Below are positions 27,148-41,689 of a DNA stretch of 64,000 nucleotides, one piece after another. The notes below the pieces were generated by a model. That model ran no database searches and had not been told where the DNA came from. It saw nothing but the letters and a program-made list of their open reading frames with translations. How positions within the stretch are numbered: position 1 is the stretch's first letter; every line of letters begins with the position of its first letter. A program made the position numbers and the translations under genes. This stretch comes from Ascaphus truei (taxonomy: Eukaryota > Chordata > Amphibia > Anura > Ascaphidae). The stretch is taken from contig CM071574.1 in assembly GCA_036426205.1 (NCBI GenBank), forward strand, positions 8,914,864 to 8,978,863. Reading direction: 5' to 3'.

Positions 27148-28257
27148 TATGATGCTCTTTACGGCATCCCTTACATTTTCAATGGGTGCAGACTCCAAAA
27201 CATAAAATGTTCAATGTATAGTAGGCCCCATCAGCACCAAAAGCTTCTGGGAAGGCAAATACGGATCCATGAAAAGCTTTCGCAACCGAGAATCTAAAGA
27301 TCTAAAAAAAAAAAAAAAACACACATTGGTCTGACCGGAGAAGAAACACAGACCCTGAAACTTCGAGTACTCTGCATGTACTGTACTTGGTATTTGTAGA
27401 AGTGCAGAAACTGATAATTTTACCTATAAATAACAATTGGGGGAGAAAAAAAAAAAAAGCATAGTTGACTAAAGTCTGGTTAAGCAGCAATAGGGTGTTT
27501 ATATGCGATATTAAAAGAAACCCATATACAAAATCCTATTAAAAAAGCTGAATCCACAAATTGCTTATGGGTTAAATCACTGGCCTTGCGCCCTCAGGGA
27601 TGTTGTTGTTTTCAATACATTAAGTGGAACAGAGCCTCGTGATTGCAGGAAATTAACACAGCCACAGATAATACATCAAGCCAATTAGTGTGATTGAAGA
27701 TACAGCACTGTCACTGATCAAAGCAGCATCTGTAATTTGTCCTCGTGAGCTGAAAATAATGGATCCATTCTATAAAGCTCAATACAAGGTATGTGAGAGA
27801 AACACAAAAAGGTAAGAGACTAACTTGACCAAGATGAATGGTCTGCATGGATGATATAATGCCATCATTCGGTAGATGAAGACACACTAAAATGCAGTGA
27901 CTTGTTTTCTGGATGTTCAGGCCTCTAACACCCTCAGGGTTGGATACGACAATTGCTTTCACTTGTTTCACTGTTATTTACAGAATTTCTCCTCACCAGC
28001 TAACAAAACGGGAACAACACTTATCAAGGCTTAAAAAGCCCCTGTCTGGTGTGAGGAAGAAAGACAGAAAAAAAAAAAGAAAAGGACTGAGATAGAAAAA
28101 GCTTAGTGTGTAAGACACTTGATTAGCAATGAAATATATTAGCTCATTAAGAGGGTCTCTCCATTTGATAATTGGGCAATCTTGGAGGCCACCAAGTTTG
28201 CAAAACTTATTGACCGTCATCTAAATTTGGTTTAAAAAGTGAACTAGTGGTTTAGAC

Positions 28258-28431
28258 CAGCGGTGAGCAACTCCAGTCATCAAGGGCCACCAACAGGTCG
28301 GGTTTTTAGGATATCCCTGCTTCAGCACAGCTGGCTCAATCAGTCGCTGACTGCACCCCTATGCTGAAGCAGGGATATCCTGAAAACCCGACCCGTTGGT
28401 GGCCTTTGAGGACTGGAGTTGCCCATCGCTG
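28258..28431. mobile_element. hAT MITE
   Basis: Ends CAGCGGTGAGCAACTCCAGT and CTGGAGTTGCCCATCGCTG. Octamers gtttagac and gtttagtt match at 6 of 8. The arms are nearly complementary throughout. Confidence 0.83.
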
Positions 28432-29393
28432 GTTTAGTTCCATGAGCTCCTTTCTTTAGAAATAGATTAGAGTCTACCATGCCTTGATTTTTATATGTCA
28501 TATTGAATATCATCATGTCCCTCCCTCCATGCTCCTGCAGAGTCGCACCTCTACCTACTGCTGTGCCATTGTACAAGAGTCGCTGGGATTCTGTGCCAAG
28601 TACAGAACATAAAAGCGAAAGGACAAAGTGATATTGAACATGACCAAGACTGAAATTACAAGAGAGTGCTTTTGAAACTATGGGCTTTTATTACGGGCAA
28701 GTACTCTTCCCCATCGTCCCGTCATTCATCATCACAATTAATTACGGAGGACAAACTTGAGAGGATCCGTCACTGAACCTTTCGACATAAAGACAGAGGT
28801 AGGACTGTGCTGTCAGCTGGAGACATCTGAGCAGATGACAGGTTTGGGTAATGGAACGTTACACCCATTACTAAGACTTCAAGGTTTTGGAAATGTGCAT
28901 ATAAAGCAACAACATGATTATTATCTCCCGTCGTCTGTGGAAGTCTAAGAGGCATCTCAATACTATCAATAATACAAAGTAATTAATACATCATTGTAAA
29001 AGCAAAGAATCACCACTTTAAACTAAAGGTTAACAGGTTTTTCTGATATGCTGTAGGCGTTATGTCTTGCTTACACGACACATGCGGACCGCAATTAATA
29101 CATATTGATTGCTCACTTCAAATATCTGACATTCAGCACACACACATGCATAGAATGCGATACACAATGCACGTTCTTAAAAATGTTATAAACGCACGTC
29201 CCAAGTGAGAGGAGTTCAGGAGATCATTTAAAAATACACACTGAATGACTGACACACTGACAATTGTAGAGAATCCATGAATACCATGGAATAATTTCAG
29301 ATGGCAGGATGTAATTTTGGAGTGGAAGTTCAATACATTTGGTATTTCCCACTTTTCAGCTTATTCCCTTTGGATCTGTAATGTGTTTACAGT

Positions 29394-29443
<50 letters not shown>

Positions 29444-29455
29444 GTAGATAGATAG
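29394..29455. repeat. (GATA)n microsatellite
   Basis: About 13 GATA units with a small interruption near the right end. Confidence 0.97.
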
Positions 29456-29471
29456 GATACACATACACACA

Positions 29472-30212
29472 CAACAAGAAAAGAAGCGCCAGCTCTATAG
29501 CATAATACTGTGTATAAAAATTATTTATTACAACACAGTAGTCATCAGGACTTGCACTCACATAGTGGGTTCAAAAGCATTAATTTGAGAATTTGTGTGC
29601 TGACACTAGCAGCTGGAGGACAAATTTGATGAGAATACACAGATGCCGAGTTGCCAAGGCTGTGAGGGATACTCATCTGTGGTAGGAGACACCTTGCTAA
29701 TGCTCCTCCAATGGTAGAAGGCCCTCAGCAGGGCTCAGGCTTCTTCCCGATACTCCCAGTAATGATCATCTCTGACCGGTGTCCCAGACGCACCGTGATC
29801 GGTGTATAGGCAGGGCAGAGCAACCTCTCGCACCAAGTCCACGCCCCCAAACTGCACACCACCGCGTCACGACGTCCAATGCTTTTTGGCACGTTAGTAA
29901 CTTTCTGAGAAAGTCACTAACGTGATGAAACGCGTTGGACGTCATGGCGCATTGACGTGGTGACGTGCAGTTTGGAGGCGTGGACTTAGTGCCGAGAGGT
30001 TGCTCTGCCCCGCCTATACACCGATCACGGCGGGTCTGGGACGCCGGTCGGAAAGGGTCATTACTGGCAGTATCGGGGAGAAGCCTGTGCCCTGCTGAGG
30101 CTTTTTAACCCACTATGTGAGTGCAAGTCCTGGTGACCACTCTATGTTGTAATACATAATTTTTATACGCAATATTATGCTATGGAGCTGGCGCTTTTTT
30201 CTTTGTCTTGAA
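29472..30212. repeat. long foldback, 0.74 kb
   Basis: The outer arms (AAGCGCCAGCTCTATAGCAT and its complement ending GGAGCTGGCGCTTTTTTCTT) and inner arms (ACCTCTCGCACCAAGTCCAC and GTGGACTTAGTGCCGAGAGG) nest into one large hairpin. The centre near 29910 carries CTGAGAA, a hairpin and GAAACGCG. Confidence 0.8.
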
Positions 30213-30612
30213 GGTGTGTGATGAGGCTAGATCACTTAAGAAGCTTTGCCTACTCCATAACCGACTATTCTCTGGAACTAGCAAATGTCCCAGAATCGCT
30301 CCAAGGAGTAACTGATGCTACTAATTGTACACATATGCGTACTACAAACAGTCCAAGAAAATTATTGCACAAATAAGTTCATGAGCACACGCCCGTCCAG
30401 TGTCCCACTGATGGATAAGTAATATGAACACACCACTTGTGCCGTGTAACGTGACTATCCCACGGGTAGGGGCTGTGATGTGGTAGGGAGGAAACGAAGC
30501 AGCGGTACTGCCGTGTCCCCTGCCAGGGAACCATAAACGGCTAAGTATGCCGCAACCCTCCGCCACTGCCCTCACTAACCCGGTGTCACACACGGCCAAG
30601 ATCCCCCACAAG

Positions 30613-30632
30613 GGGGGGGGGGGGGGGGGGGG
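30613..30632 (+). repeat. G homopolymer
   Basis: About 20 consecutive G; a likely length-variable site. Confidence 0.9.
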
Positions 30633-30872
30633 AAGAAGAGAGTAATAACTCACGATCTTGACGCGCCGGGTCTCCGCTCAAACGATGACGTAGGGCTCCT
30701 CTTATTCGGAAGTGTTACAAAGCGTGCTCCAGCCCAGGGAAAATAGACAAAAATAGGGTAATCAGGCGGTTCACTGCTGCCGTTGGGGTATGAAATAGGA
30801 GATCCACACGCAGATGAATAAAAGGTTGTTTTAATTAGTGCATATACACTGAAAAAGTCTGCTACAGAAAGA

Positions 30873-30916
30873 ACTCTGACGCGTTTCGTCCACAGGTAGG
30901 GACTTTGTCAAAGAGT
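30873..30916 (-). ncRNA. hammerhead-ribozyme-like motif, left arm
   Basis: Minus strand: stem I ACTCT, core TTGACAA, stem II GTCC/GGAC, GAAA, CGCG, TC, stem I AGAGT (perfectly complementary). C3 and G8 of the hammerhead consensus are changed, so catalysis is unlikely in this copy. Confidence 0.4.
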
Positions 30917-30956
30917 ATCTGGCACTATATATGCATCACTAAGGGCAGTGCCAGAT

Positions 30957-31000
30957 ACTCTTTGGCAAAGTCCCTACCTGTGGACGAAACGCGTCAGGGT
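30957..31000 (+). ncRNA. hammerhead-ribozyme-like motif, right arm
   Basis: Plus strand: stem I ACTCT, core TTGGCAA, stem II GTCC/GGAC, GAAA, CGCG, TC, stem I AGGGT (pairs with one G-U). Three core positions differ from the consensus. It is the mirror copy of the left-arm motif. Confidence 0.4.
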
Positions 31001-31325
31001 TCTCTCTGTAGCAGACTTTTTCAGTGTATATGCACTAAATAAAACAACCTTTTATTCATCTGCGTGTGGATCTCCTATTTCATACCCCACGGCAGCAGTG
31101 AACCGCCTGATTACCCTATTTTTATTCTCTGGAACTAGACTTTTCATCTATTGGGATTGGTTTGATTTAATATTATCACCGTTTACATTACACATTAAAT
31201 TTAGATATTTATTATCAATAATATTTTTTACACTGTTACACGATCACTAGTTACATATATCTCATCAGCCTTAATCCCCATTTAAATACACGAAGTTAGC
31301 GCTACTATTTGTTTGTGTTTTTTAA

Positions 31326-31353
31326 TACACACACACACACACACACACACAAA

Positions 31354-31404
<51 letters not shown>

Positions 31405-31405
31405 T
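31326..31405. repeat. (CA)n and (ACATAC)n microsatellite
   Basis: About 13 CA units followed by repeated ACATAC hexamers. Confidence 0.95.
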
Positions 31406-31896
31406 ATATACACGTTTTAAGCGTTTCACTGGTAGTTTTGCAGAGAAGTGAAAGTACCCATCAGCCCAAACGTTAAAAATAAAATAAATTCCACATGCGG
31501 TTTCTCAAGCCCACACTGCGGTAATTAATGGCAGTGCTGTTTAATGGGGTAAAACCAAGTTATTTAAAAGAAATGGAAACACAAGCAATTTTATTATCGT
31601 TGTACGTTCCCGTGTGAATGTTTGCAAAGACAATCATTAAAGTATAGTGTAGATTTTACTTCCCCTATAGCTGCCTTGTCCTACTCTTTCCCTTTCTAGT
31701 ATTTACAGATGTAGCAAAGATTATTGCACTCGCTCAGAACGCATATTACAGAATGTCCTGAGAGGATGCGCCAGCGGGAGCAATAACCCTCGCTACATCT
31801 GGATGTTACGCACGAGGTGCGAATAAAACGAATTCACATTATCACAGGAGGTGGAGCAAACTACATTGACAACCGCCTGGTTTGCGCCTGTTACAC

Positions 31897-32103
31897 CAGG
31901 GGTGCTCAACTCCAGACCTCAAGGACCCCCCCATGGCAGGTTTTCAGGATATCCCTACTTCAGCACAGATGACTCAATCAGCCCCTGCTTCAGCCCAGGT
32001 GGCTCAAATAGTCGAAGACTGAGCCTCTGACCTGTGCTGAAGCTGGGATATCCTGAAAACCTGACCTGTTGGAGGGGCTTGAGGACTGGAGTTGAGAACA
32101 CAG
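31897..32103. mobile_element. hAT MITE, diverged right end
   Basis: Starts CAGGGGTGCTCAACTCCAGA and ends near GGACTGGAGTTGAGAACACAG. Internal CTTCAGCACAG motifs match the family. No target duplication seen. Confidence 0.75.
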
Positions 32104-32309
32104 TCATTAGTCTGGGTAGATCCTATGTGTGACTGCCCGTTTACCGAGGACTAAGCAGGAGCAATTTCTGCCGGAAACCTTTTAGCTCTACTCACATACA
32201 GTACTCATCCTTACTTACAGCCCAATGAAGGGATGTTTCCACAAACCCAACATGAACAAAAAGCCACTTTAAAAGGTGCGTTTCCGTCTAGGGCTTTTCT
32301 TTTTGTGCT

Positions 32310-32545
32310 AGGTAAGAAGCAGGGGGTCTCCGGAGCTGAAATTAATGCAGTTCAGCTCCAGGCCCCCCCATCCTGCTTCCCACTTAGGGGGGGCATTTTA
32401 CCCCTTTGCATCAAGGAAACACTCCTTTAAAAAGCAGCAAACCCGACTGGTTTCTTTATTAAAGGATGGGAATCCACAGGGAAACTGCGCTATTTTCACC
32501 ACCATGCACCCCCCTTGGTTAGCCCCAAGGCCTCCCCATCCTGTT
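32310..32545. repeat. repeat related to the 55459-55780 MITE
   Basis: Carries AGGGGGTCTCCGGAGCTG and GTTCAGCTCCAGG, which also occur in the MITE at 55459. Boundaries are unclear. Confidence 0.5.
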
Positions 32546-33671
32546 AAAAAAACAAAAAGGTGGGGGGGAAGAGAGGGAGAGGAGTCCTTTTACTTTCCCC
32601 ACGTGGTTTAAGGAAGAAGCTTGTACCCTTCAGTACTGTGAATTCTCTGATACGTGAATGCTAAGTGATAAACAAGACATTCACCAGTGACTCATTCTTT
32701 TGCTTCCCCTGCTTTTAAAGCATGACAGGCTCTGATCTAAACATAGATCTTCCCTGCGTTTGAAGAGGCGAAAGCATCTATTCCTGGTTCTTCCTCGTCT
32801 TCCACCGTGAAAAGCAAAAGAAAAACCCACAGGAAATCTGGGCAAAGTAAGAAAGAAAATGCAGTTGTTTTAACAACAACAGAGGCAGTAAAACGATTGT
32901 TTCCATGTGAGAAAAAGCCATGGTTATAATTGGGTTAAAGCTTAAAAATACAAAGAGGGATCTCTAGAGTGCTGCATAAAGAGGAAGAAGGGCTGTACAA
33001 TGCATACAAAATACGTGTATATATAGCAACAATGCGTCTCTTTACAGTGAAGGAAAGAAACACCTGCTCTTTCTTTTTCTCTTTAAATGAAACAAGACAT
33101 AACAGAAATGCTACTGACAAACATGTATTTGATACCGAGCAGGGCTGGAAATCCCCAAACGGTCTTCTCTCAAGAGCTCAGTCATCACACCACAAAACAG
33201 AAGCTGAACGAGTGCTCGCATTTAAAAAACGTGATATTACTAGTTCTTGTTTTGACAAGAGAATCAGACGTGGTCACCAACAAACCACCCACATTAACAA
33301 GAAGAAACCAATTTGCTATAAAACGAAAGCAATGTTGGGATTCCTCAGTGGTCTTTGGTTCTGCAGAAAGGATTAATGTCCCCACTTCCTGTATCATCAT
33401 CAGATTAAAGTCTAATCGTTCCCCATATTCTATAGAATGATCATTCTGGTTCCGAATTGACCTAAGTTCAAAGTGATGACATGGCGGTGTCTTGGCATAG
33501 CTACACTTTCCATCATTAAAAAAAACAACAACCTATCAAAGCACTATTTGTAGTTTATGATCTATAGGTCATGTCTACAAATGCAAAAAGCATTTTCCCT
33601 ACGGCATTAAGAGGAGGCTACGCTCCTAGACCCAGATCCCCAAAAAGTGGTAAGATTTAGCACACCCTAGG

Positions 33672-33994
33672 GCCGCGTTTATAGTGTCGGCGACGCGACA
33701 GATGACGTCACCCTCGCCATTGGCGAAAGTTAAACTTTAGTTTTAAGCGACATCGCTGGCGACAAGTCCAGTGACGTCACCAAAGAGGAGGGCAGCGCTC
33801 TGCGATTGGTTTAGAGACAGTCACATGTGGCAACTGTATCTCTAAAAAAAAAAAAAAAAACAGATTTAAATGGCTTCAAAACTTTTGGTCGCTCCGTCGC
33901 GCGTACTATAAGCGCATGCGACTGATTCAATTGATTTGTTTTGGAGTGACGTCGCGTCATCGGGCACTATAAGCGCAACCTTACTCCTATGAAA
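33672..33994. mobile_element. Harbinger-like MITE, TATAGTG type
   Basis: Left end GGGCCGCGTTTATAGTGTCG and right end CGGGCACTATAAGCGCAACC are inverted, next to CTA on the left and TTA on the right. The interior has repeated GACGTCAC blocks. Related termini occur at 63252-63697. The exact right end is somewhere in 33979-33994. Confidence 0.65.
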
Positions 33995-34639
33995 ATTAAT
34001 GTGAATAATGGCGGTCTAAAGCTTAGCACCCTTTTATGGATCTCAGCCCTAGAATGTTCGGACACGCACACTCAGAGACACACTGAAGGTCCTGCTGTAA
34101 GGACAGAAACATTGGATTTGTGTGCGCAATAAACTTTTTTGGATTCACTATCCTGCAATGTGCTGCTCGTTTTATCCAATCCATGGGTTTGGACACACAC
34201 GAAAAAATAGGCCATTTTATTTAAAGGTCAAAGGTTGGTTGCCGTTTCTCTACATACAGTGGCAAGAAAAAGTTTGTGAACCCAAATGATAATTACATAA
34301 ATTCCATAGTTTATCTACAATAACCTTCTTGAATCAAAATCAGTAATTTCTTAAATATTCAATAGGGTTTATATTAACCAATTCCATGTCTTCTGAAACA
34401 AAATGATGTATGAATTAGACAAACGATGAGTAATTAAGAGTCAGGGTATGCGCAAAAGTAAGTGAAACGCTGGTTTTATCAGCTAAAATTAAAGGGGGTA
34501 ATTAGAATCTGGTGTTTAAATAATTAGGTAGATCTTCAGGGGTGCGTTTGGGAGGCCTCGCCCTATATAAAAGATCAGAAACTTTGTAAGTTTGGTCTTC
34601 ACCATACAGGTGTGTGGAAACATGTCATACCACGATCTA

Positions 34640-35168
34640 AAGAAATCTTTGAGGACCTCAGAAAAGCAGTGATTGATGCTCATAATTCTGAAAGGGTTAC
34701 AAACCCATTTCTAAGAATTTGAGGCTCCACCAACCCACTGTCAGACAGATATTCTACAATGGAGAACGTCCAAGACCACAAATCGCTCAACCCAAGAGCG
34801 GTCGGTTGTCTTACCAAAATCTCTCAGAGAATAAACCGTAAAATCATCAAGGAAGTCACAAAGAACCCCAGAGTAACATCCAAGGATCTGCAAGCCACTG
34901 TCGCCTTGGCTAATGTGAGTGTGCATGACTCAACTATCAGGAAAATAATGGTGTTCATGAAAGGATAACAAGGAGGAAACCACTGCTCTCTAAAAAGAAC
35001 ATCGCTGCCCGTCTGAAGTTCACCAGAGAGCACATAGATGATCCAAAAGACTTCTGGAACAATGTTCTCTGGACAGACGAGTCAAAGGTTAGAACTTTTT
35101 GGCCTCAATGAGAAACGCTATGTTTAGCGAAAACCAAACACTGTGTTCAAACAGAAGAACCTCACCCA
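34640..35168 (+). pseudogene. Tc1-like transposase, N-terminal half (broken)
   Basis: Frames encode recognisable Tc1 features: RAVGCLTKISQRINRKI, then KNPRVTSKDLQATVALANVS (helix-turn-helix DNA-binding part), then in other frames remnants of the start of the catalytic domain. Stops and frameshifts make it non-functional. It stops at the inserted element. Confidence 0.8.
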
Positions 35169-37215
<2,047 letters not shown>

Positions 37216-38787
37216 CCACCAGGCACTGAATCTAAAGGTTCACATTCTTTTTCACACGTGGATATGGAATGTTGAGTCATTTGTGGATAAATACTTTTTT
37301 CAACATTTATCATGTTTTCGTGTCATTTGTTTGATCAGGTTATCGTTATCTTTATCTATCTATTATTAGGACTCAAGATCTTATAACATTTATGTGAAAA
37401 TACTAAGGAGTTCACAAACCTTTTCTTGCCCCTATACATTGTTGATGTCCGTCCCTCGCTCTACCCATACAATACATACATACACACCCAAAGATAATAC
37501 AGCTACACTCCCCACTGGCGCCATCAAGCACCATGCAAAATGGCTCCACCCTCTTTACCCAACTCACCACCACTTTGAGGGCCAATTTTGTGACACTGGC
37601 AGATTGTACATGACAGAGTTAACTAAAGATTTACTAAAACATGCTATTTGGATTCGATTTAAAGGCAGACAAATTGGCTGTGATGGTTGCAAAAGCGCAT
37701 GCGTAACAATGTAACTGTATGTGAATGCTCTCCTATAGTAGGCTAATAAAAAAGGATCACATCCATAATTTGCATGAAACAATACATTACACAATGATAT
37801 TAGCATGTGACTAGACTGACAAAACTCCAATTCCTTAAAACTGCTGCGCCACATCTATGTTTAGAAGAGACTGCCCATTGTATTGTATGTCTTTATTTAT
37901 ATAGCGCCATTAATGTATATAGCGCTTCACAGTAGTAATACACGTGGTAATTGACCATGGTTCCAAAAGTCTATGACTATCGTCAAACAGGTTGTGTCAT
38001 CTACCGCACTACGATTATAAAATTGTACATGCTCAATAAAAGTCAACAATAGGTTTTAACCTCCATAAGGATCATGCTTTTTCATCATGGAGGTGTGTTC
38101 CAGGTATACAAAATGTGATTGCTTTTCAGGCCTGTAAATTGTACTCTGCACTGCGTAAGGGATCTCATCTATACAACTATAAATTATTACCATGGCATTT
38201 CAGTTTGCAAACAAGCTCGCTGGAAATCAGCATGCTTCATACAGGAAATAAAAGTTCACGAGGCAAACAAGAGATCAGACATACAAATAATTTTATTGAT
38301 GGAAAGAACCAGATAAGGAGAATGAACTTCCTCCCTTTATACCAATATTCAGTGTGCATTAGCAAAAGATATATGTTCGTTAGCCGTGGTCTGAGAATCC
38401 TCTTCCTGGCCAGCTAAGAGTCCCAATGACTGCTAGTTACGGGGGACTAACGAATATGGCAAATCTACATACACACAAAAACCTCGAGCCCCCTCACTCC
38501 ACTGGGACTGCCAGGCTTTTTGTTCCGAGTCTGAGAGCAATGTGGTCTGTTGCTGGATAGTCTGCCGCTTCAGCAACTCCCAATGAATTTCAGGCCTGGT
38601 CTCCATTTATAGCTATTGTGAGCGGAATGTATTCAGTGCAATAGTGAAGTGACCATTTTAAACTACTACTTTTTCCCCCCTTCAACAAACGGCGCATTGA
38701 GGAGAATGTGTGAAAATGGCCCCAGCCCTTTGCAGACTTGGTTCTCACAATTGTTTACTCTGACAACAGGATATAATTGCTTACTTA

Positions 38788-39045
<258 letters not shown>

Positions 39046-40632
39046 TTAAAATGCAAACACAACGGGCAATGTGCTATATTAATTTTACATTCAAATCAAT
39101 AGTCTGTGGTTCACCTTCGTAGTATAAAAACAGTTGCAATTAACCTTTTTTTGGCACGCGAGTCCAAGAGACGTGCTTCAAGCAGCTGCCAGCTGGGGCC
39201 AAATATGGAGCTCAGCTGAGCTGGAAAACCAACAGCTCCCATTAACCCTGACACGTATTACTTATTATATGCCCAGTAATGGAAAACAAACTGTGGCCAA
39301 GGAAGTGAGCTTTCCACTCAGGATGCTGAAGCCTGAGCCACAAGGAACCTCGAGGCAGCACCCAGAGTGGAGACTTCACTTTTTGGCCAGTCCGTTATTG
39401 GGCATACACTATTTGAAGGCAGTATTGCCTGTATTGTTATTTACAAGCAGTGCTGGATATGTGCTTCATGAGGGCTCGAGTAGAAAATTGTAAGGTTTGG
39501 ACATGATAAAAGTTAATTTCAAGATGAAGACATTCCATACTATTCTATTCCATTCCCATTTCTACAAGACAAAGAAATTGTACCTTACTTTTGTGTATTC
39601 TACGGGCTAACACGGTACTATCCAGTATTTGTGTCACTTTTACAAGGCAATTGAATTCCCATAAAAAAATATGCTACCTTCTATTTACCATACATTTCTC
39701 TGCAACATATGTAAATCAGAAACAGTGCTGGGTTTCCAGAAAGTATAAGTAAATAAAATATTATTTGTGCCAGGGGCATTCTTTATCATTATTTGAACGT
39801 ACAAGGGTTTTTATTTTTATTTAACCGTTTCCATCAATAACAAAAAAGGTGATATAAACTGAACAGTAATCATTTGTAAAAGGTTTCTGATATGTTCTTA
39901 AATCACTTAGAAGAGCTGACAATCGCCAATGATAGACGCCCTTATGATCAGTTGTTAGGCAATTGTTCTCCGGGCTGGTAAAATGCAAGAATGTTTATTT
40001 TGAGAGCTTAGAATAACATGCCATTCTGAAAATGTTCACCCCACCCCAACAATACATTATATTTGTAAGGCTGGCAAACACTGTAGAGCTCAGCTAAGAA
40101 ATATTGTACTTGTGGTTTGCAGCTGTATGCTCTGGTACACACAAAGCAGTCCCTCCACCTTCTGTCCCATTAATTAACTCAGGTGTATGAGCTGACACAG
40201 TGGTTGATTTTATTATATATGGTGCCAAGCCACAGCACAGACACGTGCATACTAATATTGTAGTTTACATTGGGATACTGACCCAGTCCATATGTAACCA
40301 GAGAAATCCAAAGTGACACCTGTGTAGCCACTTGAGAAATTAAGCAGAGGATATGGCTACTATTTGCATTTCAGCCCCATTGGCATTGCAAGGGGTTGAA
40401 GCACAACATCAATTGATATCAGTTCCTCATCCTTCAATTCAGCAAACATCATGAAATATGGTCAGGGGCCATTTGTTCGAGCAGTGTCCTAAAGAAAAGG
40501 TTTCCACTGCTCTTCGAGTTCCTTCAGGACATCACCATTTATCTTCTCCCTCCATCCCCGTAACAATTTAATTTAGTAATCAACAATAGGTTCTCTGCAT
40601 ACGTGTAGTGCAGAGCTGGGTCACATCTGTCC

Positions 40633-40698
40633 CTGTGCCACGGTATAATGCCTGTGCCACGGTATAATGCCTGGGCCACGGTATAATGCCTGGGCCAA
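40633..40698. repeat. 19-bp tandem repeat, about 3.4 units
   Basis: CTGTGCCACGGTATAATGC is repeated, with later units reading CTGGGCC. Confidence 0.9.
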
Positions 40699-41354
40699 CA
40701 TGCGCGTTCCAGATTGCAGGCAGCTGGTCGGGGAAAGGTTTTATTTTTTGTACAACATACCTTAGTAATAATAGGGTTTTCTAAAATTCACATGGGATGA
40801 ATGTGAAACTGAGGGACCAAGGAGCAATCCTCCGCTTCTCCTGCAGTCTCTCTCATAATGCGGACCAGGTTCTGACTATTTTTCTAACTTCCCCAGAATC
40901 TTGCACAGGGGTGAAGGGGGAAGAAAAAATACACCCCAATGTGAAAATGTAAGTTCAATGGTCCTTCTTGCTGTCAAACCCCAGTGCTGTTCACTGTAGC
41001 TTATTATAACTTTATTGGCTTAATGTGATAAATATAGCTCATACATTTAGTTATACACATGATTTTTAAGACCCTAACAGATCCCTTATGCAGATGTACT
41101 GTCACGTAACGGAGAGGTTTGTACGGTCTTCGAGTTCTTGTGCAACTACATATATGGAGAATGCTCATGTTGGGCCATATAACAACTTGCAACAAACCAA
41201 CACTTCTCTAAGACCAAAACAACTGCTAGAAATACGCACCGACCAAGGAAAAGTACAAAAGAAATGATGAAACGGTGGAGAACAAGAGGAGCTGGAAATC
41301 GCTGGTGAAAATTGAACGGCTGCTTTGAAGATATCCATGCGCTAATAATATAAC

Positions 41355-41561
41355 CATGGGGTGGACAACTCCAGTCCTCAAGGGCCACCAACAGGTCAGG
41401 ATATCAGGATATCCCTGCTTCAGCACAGGTGGCTCAAATCAGTAGCTGAGTCTTTGACTGACTGACTTTGGCGCTTTGACTGAGCCACCTGTGCTGAAGC
41501 AGGGATATCCTGAAAACCTAACCTGTTGGTGGCCCTTGAGGACTGGACTTGCCCACCCCTG
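41355..41561. mobile_element. hAT MITE
   Basis: Ends CATGGGGTGGACAACTCCAG and GGACTTGCCCACCCCTG. Octamers atataacc and acataacc match at 7 of 8, offset by one base from the expected end. Arms pair across the element. Confidence 0.8.
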
Positions 41562-41689
41562 ACATAACCCATTCACTAACAGAGAGAGGTGCTCTTTTCC
41601 TGGTTCTTTCAACAGTAAAAGTCAAATCCAATGCAATGTAAGAGGACAACAAATAAAATACTGACGGAAATAACATTCTCTAACAAAGC

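Larger units (their letters stand above)
30749..31123. repeat. near-perfect foldback carrying two hammerhead-like cores
   Basis: Arms of about 170 bp pair almost completely (outer ends AAAAATAGGGTAATCAGGCG and CGCCTGATTACCCTATTTTT). Each arm holds GTCC, an 8-nt loop, GGAC, GAAA and CGCGTC, with complementary pentamers on either side. Probably a MITE; the superfamily is not clear. Confidence 0.85.

Noticed and set aside
32757..32812. Minus-strand stretch reading EDEEEPGIDAFASS as an exon
   Set aside because: It lies in an intron where the DARS1 frame needs no exon, has no clear splice pair and matches no family I recognise.
34465..34480. GTGAAACGCTGG as another hammerhead core
   Set aside because: No CTGANGA or stem II in front of it; it is part of the Tc1-like element.
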